Shown one piece after another: positions 1-4,931 of a DNA stretch of 5,545 nt (position 1 is its first letter; each line of letters starts with the position of its first letter). The notes beneath the pieces are model-generated. The model saw only the letters and a program-made list of their open reading frames with translations. It was not told the origin of the DNA and made no database searches. The position numbers and the translations under genes were made by a program. Source of the DNA: Candidatus Segetimicrobium genomatis. Lineage in GTDB: Bacteria > Sysuimicrobiota > Sysuimicrobiia > Sysuimicrobiales > Segetimicrobiaceae. The stretch is from contig VBAN01000316.1 of the NCBI GenBank assembly GCA_005882445.1, forward strand, positions 1 to 5,545, read 5' to 3'.

Positions 1-921
1 AGCCCCTCGGGGTGGCTTGGGCGCCTCCGCGCCGGGCTGGCCAGGACCCGCCAGTCGCTCACCGCCCGGGTCGATGACCTGCTCGGCCGGGGCGTCGACG
101 AACGCTTCTACGAGGAGCTGGAAGAAACGCTGGTGCAGGCGGACCTCGGCGTCCGCACGGCCACCGCCGTCATCGCCCGGCTCCGGGCGCGGGTGCGTAG
201 CGGTGCCGTCACCCCGGACGCCCTCCGGCTGGAACTGAGAGAGATCGTGACCGCGGCGTTGGGCCAGCCGGCGGCGCTCGTTCTCGCACCCCCTCCGGCG
301 GCGGTGATCCTTCTCGGGACGAACGGCAGCGGGAAGACGACCACGGCCGGCAAGCTGGCCGCGCGCCTCCGGGGAGAAGGAAGGAAGGTGCTGCTCGCGG
401 CCGCGGACACGTTCCGCGCGGCCGCCATCGATCAGCTGGGGATCTGGGCCGCGCGCGCGGGCGTGGAGGTGATCCATCACCAGGCCGGCGCGGATCCCGC
501 CGCGGTCGTCTACGATGCGGCCCAGGCCGTCCGGGCCCGGCACATCGACGTGCTGATTGTGGATACCGCGGGCCGGCTGCACACGAAAGCCAATCTCATG
601 ACGGAACTGACGAAGCTCGACCGCGTCCTGCGCCGCGAACTGCCCGCCGCTCCCGTGGAGGTCCTCCTCGTGCTCGATGCCAACACCGGGCAGAACGGCA
701 TTGCGCAGGCCCGGCAGTTCAAGGCCGCGCTTCCGGTCACCGGGATCGTCCTCACCAAACTGGACGGCACCGCCCGCGGGGGGGTGGTGGTGGCGATCGC
801 CGAGGAGCTCGGGCTCCCGGTGAAGCTCATCGGATTTGGCGAAGGCCCGGACGATCTCCAACCGTTTGACCCCCGGGCGTTTGCCGAGGCGCTGTTCACC
901 CCCGACGCCCGCCCGGCATGA
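1..921 (+). CDS. ftsY: Signal recognition particle receptor FtsY (5' partial)
   Basis: FtsY is the membrane-associated SRP receptor GTPase. It docks the ribosome-SRP complex at the translocon and activates GTP hydrolysis together with Ffh. The frame is open from base 1 with no plausible ATG/GTG before 133; the GTG at 133 lies inside the N domain, so the true start is upstream of the window. Numbering codons from base 1, the N domain occupies about 7-95 (it contains LEETLVQADLG). The G domain follows with G1 GTNGSGKTTT (106-115), DTFRAAAIDQL (136-146), G3 DTAGR (188-192), DANTGQN (226-232), G4 TKLDGTARGG (252-261) and G5 GFGEGPDDLQPFDP (278-291). Asn in G1 and the DTFRA motif, rather than Ffh's DVYRPAA, identify FtsY, as does the absence of an M domain. 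By comparison with short Bacillus-type FtsY only about ten residues are missing, unless a longer acidic domain lies upstream. It ends 36 bp before ylxM. Confidence 0.97.
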   Translation, partial: SPSGWLGRLRAGLARTRQSLTARVDDLLGRGVDERFYEELEETLVQADLGVRTATAVIARLRARVRSGAVTPDALRLELREIVTAALGQPAALVLAPPPAAVILLGTNGSGKTTTAGKLAARLRGEGRKVLLAAADTFRAAAIDQLGIWAARAGVEVIHHQAGADPAAVVYDAAQAVRARHIDVLIVDTAGRLHTKANLMTELTKLDRVLRRELPAAPVEVLLVLDANTGQNGIAQARQFKAALPVTGIVLTKLDGTARGGVVVAIAEELGLPVKLIGFGEGPDDLQPFDPRAFAEALFTPDARPA

Positions 922-950
922 CCGCCATCCCGTCCCTGTGGTAGTATGTT
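918..950 (+). promoter_or_regulatory. Candidate promoter in the ftsY-ylxM gap
   Basis: The short ftsY-ylxM gap contains an AT-rich patch in otherwise GC-rich DNA. An extended -10-like element, TGG-TAGTAT, lies at 939-947. An ATGACC box at 918-923 matches four bases of the -35 consensus, with an 18-nt spacer. An overlapping TATGTT at 945-950 also fits TAnnnT and ends 7 nt before the ATG at 958. Either element would start transcription at about 954-958, giving a leader of a few bases or none. This is a prediction from sequence pattern only. The elements are partial consensus matches, and the -35 box overlaps the ftsY stop. Confidence 0.35.
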
Positions 951-957
951 AAGGGCG

Positions 958-1362
958 ATGCCTTTACAGCGTACCTTCAGCCGCCGGCTGCCGCGGGCCC
1001 TCGATGGGCGGATGGCGGTCGTGCGCCTCTTCGACGCCTACGCCGCGCTCCTCACCGAACGCCAGCGTGTGATGGTGCGCATGTACTACCACGACGACCT
1101 TTCGCTGGGCGAGATCGCCTCCCGGTTCGACGTGACCCGCCAGGCGGTGTTCGACAGCCTGCGGCGATCGGTGAACGAGCTGTGGTCGATCGAGGATCGC
1201 CTCGGCCTGCTGGCCGCGCGCGACCGGCAAACGCGGGTGCGCGAGGCGCTGGTGGCGCGACTCGCGGACGTAGAGGAGCGCCTTGCCGGTCTCGCGGCCC
1301 GGCGCGGCGCGGACCTCGGGGGATTGCGGAGCGCCCTGCGCGCGCTGCGCGACGTGCTGTGA
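958..1362 (+). CDS. ylxM: YlxM family SRP-associated helix-turn-helix protein
   Basis: YlxM is a small sigma-70 region 4-like helix-turn-helix protein encoded beside ffh in Bacillota and reported in streptococci to bind SRP components. Its role is accessory and incompletely defined. From the ATG at 958 the product is 134 residues. LFDAYAALLTERQ (24-36) and the helix-turn-helix stretch LSLGEIASRFDVTRQAVFDSL (48-68, key residues G51, E52, I53, R61, Q62) are the family signature. The C-terminal third (about 75-134) is rich in Arg, Leu and Glu and looks helical or coiled-coil. The family is usually about 105-120 residues, so the basic N-terminal segment is an extension or the start is wrong. Alternatives are ATG 946 (upstream of the putative transcription start) and ATG 1012, just before the conserved region. 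There is no good SD; AAGGG at 951-955 is very close to ATG 958. The stop overlaps the next gene's GTG by 4 nt. Confidence 0.88.
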   Translation: MPLQRTFSRRLPRALDGRMAVVRLFDAYAALLTERQRVMVRMYYHDDLSLGEIASRFDVTRQAVFDSLRRSVNELWSIEDRLGLLAARDRQTRVREALVARLADVEERLAGLAARRGADLGGLRSALRALRDVL

Positions 1363-1970
1363 CCGTGACGGCATCGCAGTACTTCACGCCCGCCCCGCCG
1401 TCGGCGCCGCGGCTCCGCATCATCGAGTTCCGCGACGGCGACCGAGTGTTCAGGTTCCGGACGGCGGCCGGCGTGTTCGCCCGCGCGGCGGTTGATCCGG
1501 GGAGCCGCCTTCTGCTGGAGGCGGTGGCCCGGCGGGACCGCGGCGAGCGCGTCCTCGATCTGGGGTGCGGGTACGGGGTGCTCGGGATTGTGGCTGCGGC
1601 GCGCGCCCCCGGCGCCCGTGTGATGCTCGTGGACGTCAACCCGCGCGCGGCCGCGCTGGCCGCGGAGAATGTCCGGCTCAACGCGGTGACCAATGCCGAG
1701 GTGCGGTGCGGGGATGGGTGTGCCCCTGTGGCCGACCGGCGATTCGACCTGGTGCTGTTCAATCCTCCGATCCGGGCGGGACGAAGCGTGGTGGTGAGGC
1801 TGATGACCGAGGCGCACGCCTGCCTCGTGCCCGGAGGGCGACTCTACATGGTCGTCCGGACCAGGCAGGGGGCGCGGACGCTCGCCCGGCTCCTGGGCGA
1901 CATCTTCGCGCGGGTGACCGAGGTCGAGCGAGGAAGCGGATTCCGGGTGTACGAGGCGCGCGATGTTTGA
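1359..1970 (+). CDS. Class I SAM-dependent methyltransferase, RsmC/YbxB type
   Basis: This 203-residue protein is a Rossmann-fold methyltransferase of the MTS (small ribosomal subunit) family. SAM-binding motif I is VLDLGCGYG (65-73). An acidic residue ends strand 2 in LVDVN (D92), and the catalytic NPP motif reads FNPPIRAG (134-141). NPP motifs mark enzymes that methylate base amino groups, and RsmC makes m2G1207 in 16S rRNA. QYFTP near the N terminus and the following TAAGVFARAAVDPGSRLLLE stretch (35-54) match Bacillus YbxB-type single-domain proteins rather than two-domain E. coli RsmC. An rRNA guanine-N2 target is therefore likely but inferred. The start is the GTG at 1359, overlapping the ylxM stop as GTGA; GTG 1365 is a close alternative. 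The frame stays open upstream to 1182, but that part is out-of-frame ylxM sequence. Its end overlaps ffh by 8 nt. Its placement within the SRP operon is unusual. Confidence 0.9.
   Translation: MTVTASQYFTPAPPSAPRLRIIEFRDGDRVFRFRTAAGVFARAAVDPGSRLLLEAVARRDRGERVLDLGCGYGVLGIVAAARAPGARVMLVDVNPRAAALAAENVRLNAVTNAEVRCGDGCAPVADRRFDLVLFNPPIRAGRSVVVRLMTEAHACLVPGGRLYMVVRTRQGARTLARLLGDIFARVTEVERGSGFRVYEARDV
1953..1956 (+). promoter_or_regulatory. Shine-Dalgarno site for ffh
   Basis: GAGG lies 6 nt before the ffh ATG, inside the last codons of the methyltransferase gene. It supports ATG 1963 as the start and the 8-nt gene overlap. Confidence 0.6.
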
Positions 1971-3291
1971 GCAGCTCCAGAGCCGGCTCGGCGAGATCTT
2001 CACACGCCTGCGGGGGCGGGGAACGCTCTCGCCCGACGACGTCGACGCGGCGTTGCGCGAGGTCCGGCTCGCCCTCCTCGAGGCCGACGTCAACTTCAAA
2101 GTGGCGCGCGACCTCGTCGCCCGAGTGCGCGAGGCCGCGGTCGGGCAGGAAATCTGGAAGAGTCTCACCCCCGGCCAGCAGGTCGTGCAGATCGTGTTCG
2201 CCGAACTGACCCGGATCCTCGGCGCGACGCACCGTCCCTTACAACTGGCCCCGATGCCGCCGACCGTGATCCTGCTGGTAGGGCTGCACGGCACCGGGAA
2301 GACGACGACCGCGGGAAAGCTGGCGCTCCACCTCAAGAAGCAGGGCCGGACCCCGCTCCTGGCCGCCGCCGATGTCTACCGGCCGGCCGCGGTGGCCCAG
2401 CTCCAGGTCGTCGGACAGACCGCCGGTGTCCCGGTCTTCGCGCTCGACGGCGCGGCCGATCCTGTGGAGGTGGCGCGCGCGGCGCTGGACCAGGCGCGCC
2501 GGACCGCCGACGTGCTGATCATCGACAGCGCCGGACGGCTGCACATCGACACCGAGATGCTCACCGAGCTGACGAACATCCGGGAGGCGACCTCGCCGCA
2601 CAACACCCTGCTGGTCCTCGATGCCATGGCCGGGCAGGATGCGGTGCGGATGGCCGAAGGCTTCCGCGGCACGGTCCCCATCGACGGGCTCATCTTGACG
2701 AAACTCGACGGGGATGCCCGCGGCGGGGCCGCGCTGTCGGTCGTCGCCGCGCTCGACCGGCCGGTCCTGTTTGCCGGCACGGGTGAGCGGCTGGAAGCGC
2801 TGGAGCCGTTTCACCCCGATCGGATCGCCTCCCGCATCCTGGGGATGGGGGACGTGCTCACCCTTGTCGAGCGGGCCCAGGAGCAGGTTTCGGCGGAGCA
2901 GGCCCGCGAGATGGAACGCCGGCTCAGGCGCGCCGAGATCACGCTCGAGGACTTCACCAGGCAGCTCAGGCAGATTCGGGCGATGGGCCCCTTGGACCAG
3001 CTGCTGGGGATGATCCCGGGCCTCGGCCCGCGCATGCGCGGAATGTCCGTCGACGAACGGGCCCTCGGACGCATCGAGGCGATGGTCAACTCCATGACCC
3101 CGGACGAGCGGCGGCATCCTCAGGTCATCGACGGGAGCCGCCGGCGCCGGATTGCCCGGGGGAGCGGGACGTCGATCCCTGAGGTGAACCGGTTCCTCCG
3201 CCAGTTCGAGGATGTCAAAAAGATGCTGCGGCAGATGGAGTCGCAGGGCCGTCGCAGAGGGAAGCTTCCCATGCCGTTTCCTCCCCGATGA
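1963..3291 (+). CDS. ffh: Signal recognition particle protein Ffh (SRP54 GTPase)
   Basis: Ffh binds 4.5S/SRP RNA and hydrophobic signal sequences emerging from the ribosome, then pairs with FtsY to deliver them to the membrane. The 442-residue length is typical. The N domain (1-100) begins MFEQLQSRLGEIFTRL. The G domain (about 101-295) shows G1 GLHGTGKTTT (107-116), DVYRPAAVAQL (137-147), G3 DSAGR (188-192), DAMAGQDA (220-227), G4 TKLDGDARGG (246-255) and G5 GTGE (272-275), followed by RILGMGDV (291-298). The M domain (about 300-442) carries the signal-binding loop region MGPLDQLLGMIPG (341-353) and the SRP RNA-binding helix-turn-helix SRRRRIARGSGTS (392-404). It ends in a short basic, proline-rich tail. 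Two G-box residues differ from the usual form: His109 where Gln is usual, and Ser189 where Thr is usual. Everything else indicates a functional protein. The ATG start has an SD and overlaps the preceding methyltransferase gene by 8 nt. Confidence 0.98.
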   Translation: MFEQLQSRLGEIFTRLRGRGTLSPDDVDAALREVRLALLEADVNFKVARDLVARVREAAVGQEIWKSLTPGQQVVQIVFAELTRILGATHRPLQLAPMPPTVILLVGLHGTGKTTTAGKLALHLKKQGRTPLLAAADVYRPAAVAQLQVVGQTAGVPVFALDGAADPVEVARAALDQARRTADVLIIDSAGRLHIDTEMLTELTNIREATSPHNTLLVLDAMAGQDAVRMAEGFRGTVPIDGLILTKLDGDARGGAALSVVAALDRPVLFAGTGERLEALEPFHPDRIASRILGMGDVLTLVERAQEQVSAEQAREMERRLRRAEITLEDFTRQLRQIRAMGPLDQLLGMIPGLGPRMRGMSVDERALGRIEAMVNSMTPDERRHPQVIDGSRRRRIARGSGTSIPEVNRFLRQFEDVKKMLRQMESQGRRRGKLPMPFPPR

Positions 3292-3355
3292 GGCGAACGT
3301 TTGGGTCGCCGGGGAGGGGGACCATGCATCATACTCTTCAGAGGAGGGAGTGCGC
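3292..3355 (+). other. ffh-rpsP intergenic spacer
   Basis: This 64-bp spacer is the longest non-coding gap in the window. It has a small GGCGA/TCGCC inverted repeat (3292-3296 and 3306-3310, 9-nt loop). An AT-rich patch at 3321-3340 contains CATACT, a partial -10 match, without a convincing -35. The rpsP Shine-Dalgarno lies at its 3' end. An internal promoter for the ribosome block is possible but weakly supported; no terminator is apparent. Confidence 0.4.
3342..3347 (+). promoter_or_regulatory. Strong Shine-Dalgarno site for rpsP
   Basis: AGGAGG sits 8 nt before the ATG at 3356. It decides the start: the same frame is open upstream from 3212, but that part overlaps the end of ffh and lacks S16 similarity. 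Confidence 0.85.
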
Positions 3356-3634
3356 ATGAGCGTCAAGATCCGGTTGATGCGTCGGGGCGCCAAGGGCCAG
3401 CCGTTCTACCGGCTGGTCATCGCGGACGCCCGAAGCCCCCGCAGCGGCAAGTATATTGAAGCGGTGGGGTTCTACAATCCTCGGACCGAGCCTTCAACGA
3501 TGAAGGTGAACGAGGAAAAGGTCATCGCCTGGCTCCGCAAGGGAGCGCGGCCTTCCGATGCGGCGAGGGTGATTCTGGAAAAGACCGGGGTGCTCCAGCG
3601 GTGGGAGGAGACCCGGGCCAGGGCGGCGCGGTGA
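3356..3634 (+). CDS. rpsP: 30S ribosomal protein S16
   Basis: S16 binds 16S rRNA early in 30S assembly, in the 5'/central domain region. The 92-residue product starts MSVKIRLMRRGAKGQPFYR, the family hallmark. It continues with IADARSPRSGKYIEAVGFYNP (22-42, key residues R26, S27, P28, G31, E35, G38, Y40, N41, P42) and the Trp-containing WLRKGARPSD segment (59-68), where S16 proteins usually have a similar W-gAqPSd stretch. The length is normal and the C terminus is basic. The gene has the best-placed SD in the window and heads the ribosome block, after a 64-bp gap from ffh. Its stop overlaps the khpA GTG as GTGA, so khpA translation is probably coupled to S16 translation. Confidence 0.98.
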   Translation: MSVKIRLMRRGAKGQPFYRLVIADARSPRSGKYIEAVGFYNPRTEPSTMKVNEEKVIAWLRKGARPSDAARVILEKTGVLQRWEETRARAAR

Positions 3635-3912
3635 AAGACTTCGTCGAGCTGGTCGCGCGGTCCCTGGTGGATCATCCCGAGGGGGTGGAGGTCCGAGAGG
3701 TGGTCGGCCCCCATGCCACGGCCGTCGAGCTCCGCGTCCTCCCCGACGATCTGGGCAAGGTGATCGGCCGCGGCGGCAGGGTGATCAAGGCGATCCGGAC
3801 CCTCGCCCGGGCTGCCGCGACCCGAGGCGGCAAGCGGGTGACGGTGGAGATCGTCCGGCCGGAGGGCGCCGACCGCCCATCGGAGAGCCGGGATTCAGGA
3901 GGTGAGCCATGA
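3631..3912 (+). CDS. khpA: KH-domain RNA-binding protein KhpA (YlqC)
   Basis: KhpA is a small single-KH RNA-binding protein. In Gram-positive bacteria it partners with KhpB/EloR/Jag and influences cell elongation and RNA metabolism. The 93-residue product begins MKDFVELVARSLVDHPEGVE, very close to Bacillus YlqC. It holds the KH core LGKVIGRGGRVIKAIRTL (41-58) with the GxxG loop G46-R47-G48-G49, then GKRVTVEIV (67-75). The family usually ends near this point at about 76-80 residues. The remaining RPEGADRPSESRDSGGEP tail is extra, polar and probably disordered; its last codons contain the ylqD SD. The start is the GTG at 3631, overlapping the rpsP stop by 4 nt; AGGG at 3620-3623 may be a weak SD. 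An in-frame GTG at 3601 lies within rpsP and is less likely. The gene ends in an ATGA overlap with ylqD. Confidence 0.95.
   Translation: MKDFVELVARSLVDHPEGVEVREVVGPHATAVELRVLPDDLGKVIGRGGRVIKAIRTLARAAATRGGKRVTVEIVRPEGADRPSESRDSGGEP
3897..3905 (+). promoter_or_regulatory. Near-perfect Shine-Dalgarno site for ylqD
   Basis: AGGAGGTGA, close to the full anti-SD complement, lies in the final codons of khpA. The AGGAGG core ends 6 nt before the ylqD ATG at 3909. The site supports this start and suggests substantial independent initiation besides coupling. Confidence 0.85.
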
Positions 3913-4349
3913 CATCGATTACCGTGCAGCGGCCGGTGGTGATCAAGGCCATTGTCACCGAGGCGTTCAAGCGCCTCTACATCGCGGATATCGAAGACGC
4001 GATCAAACGCGTGGACGCGATCATGCAGCAAATCGACGTCCAGGCCCGCCGCTTCGAGTTGGAGCGGCAGGTCACCCCCCAAACCCGCGCCGTCCGGCAG
4101 CAGCTCGATCTGGAGCGCAGCCGGCAGGAAGCCACGCGCATGGAGCTGCAGGCCCGCCTGCGCGAAGCCCAGGACCTCGAGCTCAACTCGGAATATACCC
4201 AGGGCACGATCGAGGGGACGGTCAGCGTCTCCGTGGGGGACAACCTCTTCGACAAGATCTCCCGGACCGAGATCCTTGTCAAGGACGGGATCATCCTCGA
4301 AATCCGGGAGGCCTCCGCCTCGCTCCTCATCACGCCCAGCGGCGGGTAG
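3909..4349 (+). CDS. ylqD: YlqD family protein (function unknown)
   Basis: This 146-residue protein is recognised as YlqD by its position between khpA and rimM and by its architecture. A short N-terminal segment, VQRPVVIKAIVTEAFKR (6-22), is followed by a long charged helix with coiled-coil character (about 25-92, rich in Gln, Arg, Glu and Leu). A small beta-rich C-terminal domain follows, including EGTVSVSVGDNLFD (102-115) and the conserved-looking EILVKDGIILEIRE (121-134). There is no signal peptide or membrane segment, so it is probably cytosolic. YlqD has no established biochemical role; conserved linkage to S16, KhpA, RimM and TrmD hints at ribosome maturation or RNA handling, which is inference only. 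The start is well supported by the preceding SD and the 4-nt ATGA overlap with khpA. The gene ends with TAG, 6 bp before the rimM GTG. Confidence 0.88.
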   Translation: MTSITVQRPVVIKAIVTEAFKRLYIADIEDAIKRVDAIMQQIDVQARRFELERQVTPQTRAVRQQLDLERSRQEATRMELQARLREAQDLELNSEYTQGTIEGTVSVSVGDNLFDKISRTEILVKDGIILEIREASASLLITPSGG

Positions 4350-4355
4350 CGGCCG

Positions 4356-4931
4356 GTGGCGGCGCCGGCGGGGCACCGCCGGAAACGCGTGGCCGGGGCC
4401 CAGCGCCCCCGGGGCTCCGGAGCCTCCGAGGATCGCATCGTCATCGCCGAGGTGGTGGGCGCCCACGGCGTGCGGGGAGCCGTGCGGGTGGCGCCGGTGA
4501 CCGATTTCCCGGACCGTCTGCTCGGCCTCGCCGAAGTCGTGTTGGTGTCTGGTGGCGCGGCGCGGCCGGTGCGGGTGGAGCGGTCCAGCCGGTCGGGGCG
4601 GGTCGTGCTCATGAAATTTCAGGGAACCGGGACGCGCGGGGCGGCGGAGGCTCTGCGCGGAGCCACGGTCGAAATTCCGTCGCGCGACGCGGTCCCGCTG
4701 CCGCCCGGTCAGTTCTACACCTTCCAGGTGATCGGCCTGGAGGTTCGGACCCCGGAGGGAAAGGCGATCGGGCGGGTGGTCGACATCCTCCGCACCGGGA
4801 GCAACGACGTCTACGTGGTGCGCCCTCCGGAGGGAGGCGAGATCCTGCTGCCCGCCGTCGACAGCGTTGTCCAGCGGATCGACATCGGCGCGGGTGAGCT
4901 CGTGGCGCGGCTGCCCGAGTGGACCCCGTGA
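4356..4931 (+). CDS. rimM: 16S rRNA processing/ribosome maturation factor RimM
   Basis: RimM binds S19 and helps mature the 30S head. The 191-residue frame contains the N-terminal RimM barrel, beginning [20 protein letters not shown] (26-45; key residues G35, H37, G38, R40, G41). The C-terminal PRC-barrel domain (about 115-187) includes [27 protein letters not shown] (139-155) and [14 protein letters not shown] (163-176), ending in the usual LPE motif (186-188). Residues 1-24 are a basic, Ala/Gly/Arg-rich extension not typical of the family. GTG 4389, which trims the first 11 residues, is an equally plausible start. Neither start has a strong SD, and a 7-bp GC hairpin (4365-4382) lies between them. 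The upstream gene ends 6 bp away. The rimM stop overlaps the trmD GTG as GTGA, matching the widely conserved rimM-trmD pair. Confidence 0.96.
   Translation: MAAPAGHRRKRVAGAQRPRGSGASEDRIVIAEVVGAHGVRGAVRVAPVTDFPDRLLGLAEVVLVSGGAARPVRVERSSRSGRVVLMKFQGTGTRGAAEALRGATVEIPSRDAVPLPPGQFYTFQVIGLEVRTPEGKAIGRVVDILRTGSNDVYVVRPPEGGEILLPAVDSVVQRIDIGAGELVARLPEWTP
4365..4382 (+). repeat. Perfect 7-bp inverted repeat (hairpin) near the rimM start
   Basis: CCGGCGG (4365-4371) and CCGCCGG (4376-4382) form a perfect, all-GC 7-bp stem with a 4-nt GGCA loop. It starts 6 nt after the GTG at 4356 and ends 6 nt before the alternative GTG at 4389. No T-tract follows, so it is not an intrinsic terminator. It may affect ribosome access at the rimM start, or it may simply reflect GC-rich coding sequence. 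Confidence 0.5.

Noticed and set aside
1182..1358. Upstream extension of the methyltransferase frame to a GTG inside ylxM
   Set aside because: The extra residues are Arg/Ala/Gly-rich out-of-frame ylxM sequence. The family similarity begins at QYFTP just after GTG 1359/1365.
1086..2336. 416-codon open frame on the minus strand across ylxM, the methyltransferase and ffh
   Set aside because: It opposes three genes with clear family motifs. Its product is Arg/Ser/Pro/Ala-rich with no recognisable domain, as expected for an antisense shadow in GC-rich DNA.
1..2850. FtsY and Ffh similarity as a recent gene duplication
   Set aside because: The two share NG domains because they are ancient paralogues in all bacteria. 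Their diagnostic motifs (DTFRA versus DVYRPAA, and the M domain only in Ffh) differ normally.
3292..3310. Inverted repeat after ffh as an intrinsic terminator
   Set aside because: The stem is only 5 bp with a 9-nt loop, and no T-run follows.
3212..3355. Upstream extension of the rpsP frame into ffh
   Set aside because: S16 proteins begin at M-x-VKIRL, and AGGAGG is correctly spaced before ATG 3356.
2239..3393. 384-codon open frame on the minus strand opposite ffh
   Set aside because: It lies antisense to the G and M domains of Ffh, has a compositionally biased product and no RBS. It is a shadow of the real gene.
3902..4897. 331-codon plus-strand open frame overlapping the khpA end, ylqD and rimM
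   Set aside because: It is out of frame with ylqD and rimM, both well supported by family motifs. The product is a low-complexity Gly/Arg/Ala/Pro string.
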